28,924 nt of DNA from Nostoc sp. GT001 (GCF_030382115.1 NZ_JAUDRJ010000003.1:5713984-5742907); one strand, 5' to 3'; counted from the first letter of the stretch, positions 17,278 through 25,881 are shown. A program made the numbers and translations. Notes: generated from the letters alone by a model not told the origin.

Positions 17278-18192
17278 ATGAGTAGTGTAGAACAAACTCA
17301 ACTCTCTCGAAAGCTAGTGCGTGATTTGCAAGAACGGGCAATAGAGTCTGTCTTGTTTCTAGCGGCACTTTCTTCTGTGGCAACTACAGTAGCAATTCTT
17401 GGTATCTTATTTTACGAGTCAATTCTATTTTTTCAACAAGTATCTTTATGGAAATTCCTTACAGATACTCAATGGACACCATTATTTGATGATAAGCACT
17501 ACGGTATTTTACCTCTGGTGACAGGAACATTAGTCACTACATTTGTTGCTTTATTAGTGGCAGTACCGCTAGGTACGATTATTGCTATTTACTTGAGTGA
17601 ATTTGCTTCACCCATCGTTCGGGAAATTGTCAAGCCAGCTTTAGAATTGTTGGCGGGTATTCCTACAGTAGTTTACGGTTATTTTGCGCTCTTATTTCTC
17701 ACACCATTGTTACAGGTAATTTTGCCAGATTTACCTGGTTTTAGTATGTTAAGTGCGGGACTCGTCATCGGTATTATGATTATTCCTTATGTCAGTTCCC
17801 TGAGTGAAGATGCCATGCGTACAGTACCCGCACATATACGCGAAGCCTCTTATGCAATGGGGGCTACCCGTTTCCAGACAGCTTTGCGAGTCGTATTACT
17901 GGCTTCTATTTCTGGGATCTCTGCGGCTTACATTTTGGGGATTTCTCGTGCGATCGGTGAAACGATGATAGTGGCTATTGCTGCGGGTGGACAACCTAAC
18001 TTGACCCTTAACCCGATGGAACCAGCCGCTACCATGACAGCCTACATTGTATCGGTGAGTCTCGGCGACCTACCTCATGGCAGCCTGGAATATCAGACTA
18101 TCTTTGCAGTTGGACTGACGTTAGTCTTAATGACTTTAGTCTTCAACATCATTGGTCATTTTCTCACCAAGCGCTATCGAGAAATTTATTGA
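17278..18192 (+). CDS. pstC: Phosphate ABC transporter permease PstC
   Basis: Inner-membrane permease subunit that pairs with PstA to form the phosphate channel. From ATG 17278 (MSSVEQTQLSRKLVRDLQER) it has 304 residues with six membrane helices. It has the periplasmic loop DTQWTPLFDDKHYGILPLVTG, typical of PstC, and the cytoplasmic coupling (EAA) loop REASYAMGATRFQTALRVVL followed by GISRAIGETMIVAIAAG. An in-frame GTG at 17236 would add 14 residues but lies in the foot of the hairpin, so I prefer the ATG. It is the second gene of the operon, and its stop is one base before the pstA start. Confidence 0.95.
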   Translation: MSSVEQTQLSRKLVRDLQERAIESVLFLAALSSVATTVAILGILFYESILFFQQVSLWKFLTDTQWTPLFDDKHYGILPLVTGTLVTTFVALLVAVPLGTIIAIYLSEFASPIVREIVKPALELLAGIPTVVYGYFALLFLTPLLQVILPDLPGFSMLSAGLVIGIMIIPYVSSLSEDAMRTVPAHIREASYAMGATRFQTALRVVLLASISGISAAYILGISRAIGETMIVAIAAGGQPNLTLNPMEPAATMTAYIVSVSLGDLPHGSLEYQTIFAVGLTLVLMTLVFNIIGHFLTKRYREIY

Positions 18193-18193
18193 T

Positions 18194-19117
18194 ATGACAA
18201 CTCTTAATATTCAAGAAGTCCGTAAGACTATTAGCCGGAATAAGCGATCGCAATATATTTTCAACATTATTGGCATCTTGTCAATGCTGTTTGGTATTGT
18301 CACATTACTGGCACTATTATTTGATTTAATCATCGATGGTTTTCCACGTCTTTCGTGGCAATTTTTGACTTCGTTTCCTAGTCGCAGAGCGGAAGAAGCA
18401 GGCATCCTCTCAGCTTGGGTGGGAACATTATTAGTAATGTTTGTAACGTCTTTAGTAGCCATACCCATCGGCATAGCATCAGGTATTTACTTAGAAGAGT
18501 ATGCCCGAAAAAATTGGTTGTCTGATGTAATTGAAATTAATGTCACCAACTTAGCTGGTGTTCCCTCGATTATTTACGGACTTTTGGCTTTGGGTGTATT
18601 TGTTTATGGGTTCAACTTCGGCCGAAGCATTATTACTGCTGGGTTTACCTTGGCGTTATTGGTTTTACCAGTGGTGATCGTTTCTACCCGTGAAGCTCTG
18701 CGTGCTATACCAAATAGTATCCGTGAAGCTGCTTATGCAACAGGGGCTTCTAAGTGGCAAATGATTTGGGATCATATTTTGCCTTACTCAACAGGCACAA
18801 TTCTCACTGGGATTATTGTTGCCTTGGCACGAGCTATTGGTGAAACTGCGCCCCTAATTACCATTGGTGCGCTGACATTTATAGCCTTCTTACCAGAACC
18901 ACCAATTACTGAGCAGTTTCCCTACATCTCATTCTCTTGGTTACTCGCTCCGTTTACAGTTATGCCCATTCAAATGTTCGATTGGGTATCTCGTCCTCAA
19001 GCTGAGTTTCAGGTGAATGCAGCAGCAGCAGGTATTGTTCTAATTGCCATTACTTTGGCTATGAATGCTGTAGCAATTTATATCCGCTATCGTTTACGCA
19101 AAAAAATCAAATGGTAG
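18194..19117 (+). CDS. pstA: Phosphate ABC transporter permease PstA
   Basis: Second permease subunit of the Pst importer, 307 residues from ATG 18194 (MTTLNIQEVRKTISRN), six membrane helices. Family marks are the SRRAEEAGILSAWVGTLLVM loop, SGIYLEEYA, NLAGVPSIIYGLLALGVFVY, the coupling loop REAAYATGASKWQMIWDHIL and ARAIGETAPLITIGAL. The start follows the pstC stop by one base, so the two are translationally coupled. The end overlaps the pstB1 start by 7 bases. An upstream in-frame start at 18152 would lie inside pstC and is unlikely. Confidence 0.95.
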   Translation: MTTLNIQEVRKTISRNKRSQYIFNIIGILSMLFGIVTLLALLFDLIIDGFPRLSWQFLTSFPSRRAEEAGILSAWVGTLLVMFVTSLVAIPIGIASGIYLEEYARKNWLSDVIEINVTNLAGVPSIIYGLLALGVFVYGFNFGRSIITAGFTLALLVLPVVIVSTREALRAIPNSIREAAYATGASKWQMIWDHILPYSTGTILTGIIVALARAIGETAPLITIGALTFIAFLPEPPITEQFPYISFSWLLAPFTVMPIQMFDWVSRPQAEFQVNAAAAGIVLIAITLAMNAVAIYIRYRLRKKIKW

Positions 19118-19906
19118 AAATTGCATCATCAACCCTAGAAAAATCCATCAAAGCTTCGGTCAATTATCTGAATTTCTACTACGGTGGAACAGTCCACGCT
19201 CTCAAAGACATTAATATGTCAGTGGGTGAAAAACAAGTAACGGCACTGATTGGGCCCTTCTGGATGTGGTAAAACCACCCTGTTACGTTGTTTTAATCGA
19301 ATGCACGATCTTTACCCTGGAAATAGCTATAAAGGGGAAATCACTCTCGAACCAGATGGGATTAACCTGCTCAGTAATAAGGTTGACCCAATTGAGGTAC
19401 GAATGCGGATTAGTATGGTGTTTCAAAGACCTAATCCCTTTCCTAAGTCCATTTATGAAAATGTAGCTTACGGTTTGAAGGTGCGGGGTGAATCGAAACG
19501 TGCAATCCTTGATGAAAAAGTAGAGAAAGCTTTGCATGAAGCAGCTTTGTGGAATGAAGTCAAGGATCGTCTAAATGATTTAGCTTTTAACCTTTCTGGT
19601 GGTCAACAGCAGCGGTTGTGTATCGCCCGCGCTTTGGCGACCGATCCTGAGATTGTTCTATTTGATGAGCCGACATCAGCCTTAGACCCCATAGCTACCG
19701 CCAGTATTGAAGAGTTGATCGATCAATTGAAAGAAACGGTGACGATTTTGATTGTCACTCACAATATGCAGCAGGCCGCTCGTGTTTCTGATTACACTGC
19801 GTTTATGTATTTAGGTGAGTTGGTGGAATTTGATCGCACAGAAAAGATTTTTAATCACCCCTTGAAGCAACAAACGGCAGACTATGTGAATGGTCGTTTT
19901 GGATAA
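19111..19906 (+). pseudogene. pstB: Phosphate ABC transporter ATPase pstB with frameshift in Walker A
   Basis: PstB is the ATPase that drives the importer. Translation from ATG 19111 (overlapping the pstA stop) reads VNYLNFYYGGTVHALKDINM and then VTALIGP, but after GGGCCC goes to FWMW and TAA. In the +1 frame, [20 protein letters not shown] follows at once and runs intact to 19906, with Q-loop [10 protein letters not shown], signature [15 protein letters not shown], Walker B IVLFDEP and switch His in VTHNMQQ. One extra C or T in GGGCCCTTC (19252-19260) therefore breaks the gene at its ATP-binding loop. Without it the protein would be about 264 residues. A TTG at 19250 could start a fragment lacking the first beta strands; it would not be expected to work. 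A sequence error, a real mutation, or +1 frameshifting at CCC-T are all open. Confidence 0.88.
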
Positions 19907-20046
19907 GAATATTTTATAGAAAACTCAAAGCTTGCTATATCTGGTTTCTCGCCCCTTCAAGCGATGCCTAGGTTGGACAGAGCGATCGCACTTTGCGAAA
20001 ATAGAACCAGTTCAGCTAAGAATGATAATCACTTAAAAATTGCGAA

Positions 20047-20080
20047 AAAGCGCCTGCGATCGACAGGCGCTTTATTTTTT
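20047..20080 (+). terminator. Strong intrinsic terminator of the pst operon
   Basis: AAAGCGCCTG (20047-20056), loop CGATCGA, CAGGCGCTTT (20064-20073), then A and a run of six T (20075-20080). It lies 140 bp past the pstB1 stop, a GC-rich 10-bp stem with a proper T tract. It separates the pst operon from the lone pstB2. Confidence 0.88.
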
Positions 20081-20726
20081 CCGTAGGAAATTTAATGATG
20101 ATTAGAGTTTTGGCTCTTCAGTACTTTTTATGGAAAACTAGGTTCAAAATCCTTGAAAGCCTTATTCCGTAGACATTTCTCTCACAATCATGGCATAATT
20201 CTTTGTAACCTTTATAAAAAATTTTCAACTAGAACTATAACAACAGAAAAACATAATTTAAAATATCATCATTGTTGAGGCATTTTTTAGCAACTAATCT
20301 TTTTAATGAGGATGTACTAATCCAATGATTCAATTAAGTAGAATTACAAAGCGCAAAAATTATAAAAATGAGATACAATTTTAATTTTTAAAATACCCTT
20401 TGCTTTTTACTGATAATATTTTTATCAATTTGTCAGAAAGGTTAAGTCATGAAAATATGACGAGTCAGGGCAAGCAATCTTTCTACTTCCCTCCTTAACC
20501 AAGAGGTATTAGTCAATGTGGAGAAGGTGCTAGAAAAACGTCTGTAAAAAATAAATTTTGGAACACAGCATTATATAAATATCTACTAACCACTTATCTG
20601 CTGCACGACTACTGTATAACTACGTAATTTCTATGAATATCTCATTTTAGCAGTAACATAGTGAAACAGCATTGCTAATTTGTACTGTTTTACTTGATCA
20701 AGTTTTATTTCACACGTTTTGGGAAT
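20081..20726. other. Long AT-rich gap before pstB2
   Basis: About 640 bp without a gene I can defend. A short open stretch at about 20459-20547 (ending NVEKVLEKRL and TAA) has no start codon and no recognisable family. I looked for an 11-bp-spaced Pho box near the pstB2 start and did not find one. AT-rich promoter-like hexamers are too many to choose between. Confidence 0.5.
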
Positions 20727-21506
20727 ATGAGTAAACTAATTCCAGCCATCAGAGTCAAAAACTTCAGCTTCTCTTACGACACTCAAAAGATAGTTGAAGG
20801 CGTGTCAATGGATATTTACCAAAACCAAGTCACGGCAATTATTGGTTCTAGTGGTTGTGGGAAGTCTACTTTTCTTAAATCGTTAAATCGCATGAGTGAA
20901 TTAGAAGCAGAAATAAAGGTTGAAGGAAGAGTAGAATTTTTTGGGCAGAGTATTTATGAGCGTCGTGTCAACATCAATCGCTTACGTCGCCAAGTTAGTA
21001 TGGTTTTTCCCAAACCAAATCTTTTTCCCATGAGCGTTTACGATAATGTTGCTTATGGGGTGAAGTTAGTTGGATGGCATCCGAAAGTAGAATTAGATGG
21101 AATTGTTGAATCTGCCATCAAAGCTGCCGAACTTTGGGATGAAGTGAAAAATAAGCTGCACAAATCTGCTTTAGAGCTTTCTGGTGGTCAACAGCAAAGA
21201 TTATGTATTGCTCGTGCTTTAGCAGTCAAGCCGAATGTTCTTTTGATGGATGAGCCTTGTTCAGGTCTCGATCCTATGGGTAGTATGAAAATCGAGAATT
21301 TGATCCATAATTTGCGTTCTGAGTTGACAATTGTGATTGTTACTCACAATATGCAGCAAGTTACTCGCCTATCTGATTTTACGGCTTTCTTTTATAGTAA
21401 TGAAAATCGGATTACTCAAATGGTTGAATTTGGTACTACCAATAAAATCTTTACTAACCCTGTGGATGCTCGCACCCGCGATTATGTTTTCGCTCGTGTC
21501 GGTTGA
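20727..21506 (+). CDS. Second PstB-type phosphate transporter ATPase, Q-loop variant
   Basis: An intact 259-residue ATPase of the PstB family: Walker A GSSGCGKST (from Gly40), signature [10 protein letters not shown] (151-160), Walker B VLLMDEP (171-177), switch His207 in VTHNMQQ, and the PstB-like VEFGTTNKIF near the end. The usual Q-loop glutamine (MVFQ-x-PN) is replaced by proline (MVFPKPNLFP, Pro95), and the D-loop region reads SGLDPMGS rather than SALDP. It is alone, about 650 bp beyond the pst terminator, with no permease or binding-protein gene beside it. It may supply ATPase to PstCA, work with another permease pair elsewhere, or be regulatory. Start ATG 20727 is chosen over the TTG at 20694 because the family begins here. 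Confidence 0.9.
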   Translation: MSKLIPAIRVKNFSFSYDTQKIVEGVSMDIYQNQVTAIIGSSGCGKSTFLKSLNRMSELEAEIKVEGRVEFFGQSIYERRVNINRLRRQVSMVFPKPNLFPMSVYDNVAYGVKLVGWHPKVELDGIVESAIKAAELWDEVKNKLHKSALELSGGQQQRLCIARALAVKPNVLLMDEPCSGLDPMGSMKIENLIHNLRSELTIVIVTHNMQQVTRLSDFTAFFYSNENRITQMVEFGTTNKIFTNPVDARTRDYVFARVG

Positions 21507-21550
21507 AGTGTTTCTTAAATTCTAGCTATTCAGAGGATTAATACATAGTG

Positions 21551-21591
21551 CAAGCGGAAATGAAGAATTAAATTGAATTTCCGCTTGTTTT
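21551..21591 (+). terminator. Intrinsic terminator after pstB2
   Basis: CAAGCGGAAAT (21551-21561) and ATTTCCGCTTG (21577-21587) form a perfect 11-bp stem with a 15-base AT-rich loop, followed by TTTTC. It lies 45 bp past the pstB2 stop and before the NYN gene, so pstB2 is probably a single-gene transcript. Confidence 0.75.
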
Positions 21592-21692
21592 CAGTTGTTA
21601 TGGTGTTAGGCAATGCAATCTGATATTGACAGTATTTTTTTATACTATATATTTAAAGACAAGTATTTGCTCTAGACCACCTGAATCATAAA

Positions 21693-22967
21693 ATGAAATG
21701 TCCCCGGTGCGAATCTACTTCATATCGTAAAAATGGTCGTCGGAATGACAAACAGAATTACCTCTGCAAAAATTGTGGTAAACAATTCCTAGAACCTGCA
21801 TTCTCTCGTTCCTTAGAAACTGACTTGCTTGCTAACAGCAACGGACACACTAAAGTATCTAAGGCTGAAACGACGGAACTTTCTTTAGCAAAAAACCTGC
21901 CAGAAGAAAAAATCACAGAGAAAAGCCTTGACTCTTTGAGTTTGACATTAGCGGAACAACTGCTGCAAACGATATTATCGCCTAGTTGGTTAGAATCTGC
22001 TGCTTTCAGCCAATTTATCCAAAAAATTCAACAAAAACCGGAAATAAACTATCAACTAGAAACAGGGATATCGCTTCTACTTTTGGATGCAGAAAACTTA
22101 AAACTAGATATTAATTCAGAATTGTTTTTAGCTAGTGTCTGCAAATATCCCCTCCAATTTAAAATGGCATTTGCTAACTGGAAAAATCCCAGTATTGGAA
22201 AGCAAGACATTGAACTATATAACCGTGGCTATCAACTTGTCCATGTCCCAGAGGGTAAGAATAGTGCTGATGCAAAAATGATCGCTTTCGGTGCTTGTAT
22301 TGTACGTTCTTATCCAACAGTTAAAGAAATATTAGTCTGTTCTAGCGATGGAATTTTAATTCACCTTTGCAACGAACTCCAAAACCAAGGATTAGTTGTC
22401 TATTGGATACGTAGACAAGGGCAAACTTTACATATAGAAAACCGGAATACTGGCAAATTAACTCATTATTCCTTAACAATGTCAACAGAAGTTCCATCCT
22501 TGGAAAAGGTGGTTGAGCAAATTCAAGATTTAATTAAAAATGAACAAGATTCAATCAATACTCGATTACACAGGTTAACAACTATTACGAGTTTATTTCA
22601 AGAAAGATCCAATATTACTAATAAATCTAATCATAAGCAACCAGAAAGTGAGGAAATTATCCCTATTATAGATAATTTATCTGTACAATCTATTCAAGAA
22701 GATTCTGCGGAAATCCCTACTGAAAAAACATTAGATAAATTATTATTAAAAATTATTCAAGATATACAAATAAAGTCTCCCCAAACTCAAGTGTCTGTGT
22801 CCAAACTAGGCTCAGAGTTACGGAGAATAACCGGAGAATCTCCTAATTCAATTATTAAAAAATTAAAGTTAGGTTCCAGTTTTACCAAATATCTAAAATC
22901 ATCTTCCACATTTACATTAAAGGCGAGTGGCAAGGAATATGAGGTAATGGCGCTACTCTCCGAATAG
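21693..22967 (+). CDS. Zinc-ribbon / NYN nuclease / OST-HTH (LOTUS) protein
   Basis: A 424-residue protein with three parts. Residues 1-33 are a zinc ribbon (Cys3, Cys6, Cys25, Cys28; RKNGRRNDKQNYLCKNCGK) of the type found at the N terminus of IS1-like transposases. Residues 124-260 look like an NYN (PIN-like) RNase domain: LLLLDAENLKLD (Asp132, Asn135), NSADAKMIAFGA (Asp193) and ILVCSSDGILIHL (Asp219), so the acidic set is present. Residues about 345-420 fit an OST-HTH/LOTUS RNA-binding domain (VSVSKLGSELRRITGESPNS to LGSSFTKYLKSSSTFTL). A helical linker (about 80-115) and a low-complexity acidic linker (about 295-345) join them. NYN plus OST-HTH is known from RNA-decay proteins such as MARF1; the transposase-like ribbon in front is unusual. 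Likely role: cutting a structured or foreign nucleic acid. The target is unknown. Start ATG 21693. Confidence 0.82.
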   Translation: MKCPRCESTSYRKNGRRNDKQNYLCKNCGKQFLEPAFSRSLETDLLANSNGHTKVSKAETTELSLAKNLPEEKITEKSLDSLSLTLAEQLLQTILSPSWLESAAFSQFIQKIQQKPEINYQLETGISLLLLDAENLKLDINSELFLASVCKYPLQFKMAFANWKNPSIGKQDIELYNRGYQLVHVPEGKNSADAKMIAFGACIVRSYPTVKEILVCSSDGILIHLCNELQNQGLVVYWIRRQGQTLHIENRNTGKLTHYSLTMSTEVPSLEKVVEQIQDLIKNEQDSINTRLHRLTTITSLFQERSNITNKSNHKQPESEEIIPIIDNLSVQSIQEDSAEIPTEKTLDKLLLKIIQDIQIKSPQTQVSVSKLGSELRRITGESPNSIIKKLKLGSSFTKYLKSSSTFTLKASGKEYEVMALLSE

Positions 22968-23048
22968 ATACTTTCTGGATGTTTACGTACAACCTGAGTC
23001 TGTAATTCTGTATTATGTAAAAAGATGTAAATAAATGTAAATAATACA

Positions 23049-23753
23049 ATGCAGGATAAAGTTGTTGTTATCGTCGGTGCTACTGGTGGTATTGGTTCAG
23101 CTTTAACACAAAAACTTGCGCCTACCGGAGTTCGGTTGGTACTAGCTGCCAGAGATGCGGTACGTTTAACCACACTGGCTGCTGATTTACCAGGACAAGT
23201 TTTGACTGTTCCCACCGATATTACTGACCCCAAACAGGTAGATACTTTGATAGAAAAGACGATCGCTGAGTTTGGTCAAATTGATATTTTAGTGAATGCA
23301 GCTGGTGCTGGTATACTCAAGCCCTACAACAGCCTAGAACCCGCTGATTTAGACAAGATGTTAGATGTCAACTTAAAAGGTAGCTTTTACACCACTCAGG
23401 CGGCTGCTGAAGAGATGCAAAAGCGCAAGTCTGGTCACATCTGTAATGTAGTAGGAGTTCTGGGCAAGCATTCGATGGGGATGGCGGCGGCTTATTCGGC
23501 TTCTAAGTTTGGTGTTGTCGGTTTTAGCAAGTGCATGGCAGAGGAACTCAAGCGTTTTGGTATCAAGTTCACGCTATTCTACTTTGGTGGGGTAGATTCT
23601 CCTTTTTGGGATAACGTCAACCTAAAAGTAGACCGAAAAAAAATGCTCAGTCCTGAAACTGCTGCCAATGCGATTTTCTTTGCTCTTTCTGCCGAACCGC
23701 AAGCTGTGCCAATGGAAATTAACATTCAACCTGATAGTCATTTGTTCTTTTAA
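23049..23753 (+). CDS. SDR family oxidoreductase lacking the catalytic serine
   Basis: A classical-type short-chain dehydrogenase/reductase of 234 residues. It has the cofactor loop VGATGGIGSAL (Gly10-Gly16), AARD after strand 2 (suggesting NADP(H) through Arg35), the NAAGAG motif, Asn108 (VNLKG), and the pair Tyr149 / Lys153 in YSASK. The serine expected 13 residues before the tyrosine is Gly136 (CNVVGVLGK). Either a neighbouring residue fills in or activity is altered. The C terminus is short for the family (about 250). It is followed 106 bp later by the HPPD gene on the same strand, so they may be cotranscribed. The substrate cannot be told from sequence. Confidence 0.88.
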   Translation: MQDKVVVIVGATGGIGSALTQKLAPTGVRLVLAARDAVRLTTLAADLPGQVLTVPTDITDPKQVDTLIEKTIAEFGQIDILVNAAGAGILKPYNSLEPADLDKMLDVNLKGSFYTTQAAAEEMQKRKSGHICNVVGVLGKHSMGMAAAYSASKFGVVGFSKCMAEELKRFGIKFTLFYFGGVDSPFWDNVNLKVDRKKMLSPETAANAIFFALSAEPQAVPMEINIQPDSHLFF

Positions 23754-23859
23754 AGGCAGAGTGCGCCTAGATAATTCTTGCTTAGGAAGGACGTGAAAAT
23801 CTAGCAAAAAAGGCAAAATTTACAGATATATAAACTGTTATGCTGGATTTTCAATATCT

Positions 23860-24918
23860 ATGAAAATTGATCACGTTCATTTCTATGTAGAAGATGCCAA
23901 AGTGTGGCGGGATTGGTTTGTACGCCATCTTGGTTTTCAAGCAGTAACCGACGATCGCATCAGTTCATTTCACACTTGTACAGAAGTGGTTAAAAATGGT
24001 GATGTCTGCTTTTTTCTGTCTTCAGCACTGTTACCTACAAGTCCAGTAGCGGAATTTCTGCGTCAATATCCACCGGGTGTGGCAGATGTCGCTTTTGCTG
24101 TCGAAGATGTCGAAGGCGCGATCGCACTAGCTCAAAAACATGGTGCTACAATCCTACAACCCATCCAAGAACGCCAGGTAGGTACGGCGTTCATCAAATG
24201 TGGCAAAATTGCCGCCTGGGGTGGATTGACTCATACTTTGATAGAAAGGTCATTGGTTTTTGACAAAGGACAAATGACAAGTGACAACACTTTTATCGCC
24301 ATAGATCACGTAGTGCTGAACGTGGCGGTTGGTGAATTGGAAAATGCTGTGGCTTGGTACGAAAAAATTCTAGATTTTCAACCCCAACAGGCATTTAAAA
24401 TTAAAACCAATCGCTCTGCTTTACACAGCCAGGTGATGGTTTCGCGCAACGGTAGCGTCCAATTGCCAATTAATGAACCTGCTTCCAAGAATTCTCAAAT
24501 TCAGGAATTTCTAGATGTCAATCGGGGGTCAGGAATTCAACATATTGCTTTGCGAACAACTAATCTTGTAAGTGCGATCGCTAAATTTCGTGCCAGTGGT
24601 TTATCCTTACTCTCGGTTCCCCAAACCTATTACACCCAGTTAAAACAGCGTCCAGGACTTACACTATCACCCTTAGAACTGGAAGCGATCGCTCAACAAG
24701 AAATTCTCGTAGACTGGCAAGAATATACTTCTTTAGAGGGGGGAAATACTGCACCCTTATTACTACAGATTTTCACCCAGCCTATTTTTGAAGAACCGAC
24801 ATTTTTCTTTGAGTTTATTGAACGCCGTTTCCAAGCTCAAGGTTTTGGCGAAGGCAATTTTCGCGCCTTATTTGAAGCTATTGAAAGCGAACAAATCAAA
24901 CGCGGTACTTTGCAATAA
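23860..24918 (+). CDS. hppD: 4-hydroxyphenylpyruvate dioxygenase
   Basis: HPPD turns 4-hydroxyphenylpyruvate into homogentisate with Fe(II) and O2. In cyanobacteria the product feeds tocopherol synthesis. It has 352 residues with two vicinal-oxygen-chelate halves: MKIDHVHFYVEDAKVWRDWF starts the first, and FIAIDHVVLNVAVGELENAV starts the second. The iron ligands are His150 (IDHVVLNV), His228 (IQHIALRT) and Glu318 (FFFEFIERR). The C-terminal helix GFGEGNFRALFEAIE, which gates the active site, is present. The length fits bacterial HPPD. It lies between the SDR and HAD genes, each about 100 bp away on the same strand. No other tocopherol gene is in view. Confidence 0.93.
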   Translation: MKIDHVHFYVEDAKVWRDWFVRHLGFQAVTDDRISSFHTCTEVVKNGDVCFFLSSALLPTSPVAEFLRQYPPGVADVAFAVEDVEGAIALAQKHGATILQPIQERQVGTAFIKCGKIAAWGGLTHTLIERSLVFDKGQMTSDNTFIAIDHVVLNVAVGELENAVAWYEKILDFQPQQAFKIKTNRSALHSQVMVSRNGSVQLPINEPASKNSQIQEFLDVNRGSGIQHIALRTTNLVSAIAKFRASGLSLLSVPQTYYTQLKQRPGLTLSPLELEAIAQQEILVDWQEYTSLEGGNTAPLLLQIFTQPIFEEPTFFFEFIERRFQAQGFGEGNFRALFEAIESEQIKRGTLQ

Positions 24919-25020
24919 TGCCTGAGTGCAAAATATCAATTGAAATTAGCTAAACTTGATAGTTTCCAAAAATAGCCATACATCTGAGATAATCTTAATA
25001 AAAATTAACTTTTTCCGCCG

Positions 25021-25713
25021 ATGCTAAGACTGATTACTGACTTCGACGGTCCAATTATTGATGTTTCCGAACGGTACTACCGTGTTTATCAATTTTGCTT
25101 AGATAAAACCCGTCGCCCAGATCAAGTAGTGCAAGAACTTCCGAAAGCGGAATTTTGGCAGTTAAAGCGATCGCGTGTTCCTGAAAAACAAATCGCCTTA
25201 AATTCCGGGTTGGACGAAGCCCAAGCTCAAGAATTTTCCCAATTGCGGCGGCAAACGGTTCATACAGAAGCTTACTTTAACTATGACACCCTCGCGCCTG
25301 GTGCTGTGGATGCACTGTTAAAAATTCAACAAGCTGGAATTGATTTAGCAGTTATGACGATGCGCCGAGTTAGAGAACTAGATTATGCCTTTAAAAAATA
25401 CGATTTAGGTAAATTTTTCCCAGAAAATCGTTGTTATTGCCTGAGTAACGACTACGTTAAAACTCGCGATATTGAAGATAAGCCCTTGTTAATGGCTAGG
25501 GCATTAAAAGAACTCCCTCCGGCTGCTGATACCTGGATGGTGGGAGATACGGAAGCCGACATCACCGCTGCGAAAAATTATGGTATTAAGGTGATGGCTG
25601 TAGAATCTGGGATTCGCGATCGCACCCAACTAGAACTTTATCACCCCGACTTAATCGTTCAGGATTTCAGCACTGCTGTAGATATAGTTCTAAAACCTAA
25701 AGACTTGGTATAA
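25021..25713 (+). CDS. HAD family hydrolase
   Basis: A 230-residue haloacid dehalogenase-type phosphatase. Motif I is LITDFDGPIID (nucleophile Asp7, acid/base Asp9), motif II is the Thr of AVMTMRR, motif III is Lys in EDKPLLMARA, and motif IV is WMVGDTEADITAAKN. A helical cap lies between motifs I and II (about residues 15-90). The motif pattern resembles phosphoglycolate phosphatase-like subfamily IA members. The Pro-Ile after DFDG instead of Thr-Leu is a small deviation, and the substrate is unknown. It starts at ATG 25021, 102 bp after hppD, and ends before a palindrome and a bidirectional terminator. Confidence 0.88.
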   Translation: MLRLITDFDGPIIDVSERYYRVYQFCLDKTRRPDQVVQELPKAEFWQLKRSRVPEKQIALNSGLDEAQAQEFSQLRRQTVHTEAYFNYDTLAPGAVDALLKIQQAGIDLAVMTMRRVRELDYAFKKYDLGKFFPENRCYCLSNDYVKTRDIEDKPLLMARALKELPPAADTWMVGDTEADITAAKNYGIKVMAVESGIRDRTQLELYHPDLIVQDFSTAVDIVLKPKDLV

Positions 25714-25743
25714 AAAGGCTTTGTAGCTGCAACAGATTCAATG

Positions 25744-25881
25744 ATATCATGTCCGCCAAATTACCCATAATAAAATAACCCCACCTCCAACCCCTCCCCG
25801 CCTGCGGGGAGGGGAGACAAAGCACAGCTTTGGCGGGGTTGGGTTCTTCGGGTTTAATAAGCAATCAAGCGGACATGATAT
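25744..25881. repeat. MITE-like nested palindromic element
   Basis: ATATCATGTCCGC (25744-25756) and its exact inverse GCGGACATGATAT (25869-25881) bound a 138-bp block. Inside lie CCCCTCCCC, GCCTGC and GGGGAGGGG as a second palindrome (about 25791-25814), and AACCCCACC facing GGGGTTGGGTT. It sits between convergent genes. Inner GC-rich blocks of this type recur across Nostocales genomes. The outer 13-bp ends suggest a foldback or non-autonomous mobile unit. I see no clear target-site duplication; a gapped GATTCA similarity extends both ends. Confidence 0.65.

Noticed and set aside
19250..19906. pstB1 read as a complete short gene starting at TTG 19250
   Set aside because: The missing first 46 residues are present just upstream in another frame and overlap pstA as a normal pstB would, so this is a frameshift, not a short gene.
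20140..20175. tRNA-like GGTTCAAAATCC in the gap after the pst operon
   Set aside because: No acceptor stem, D arm or anticodon arm can be folded around it.
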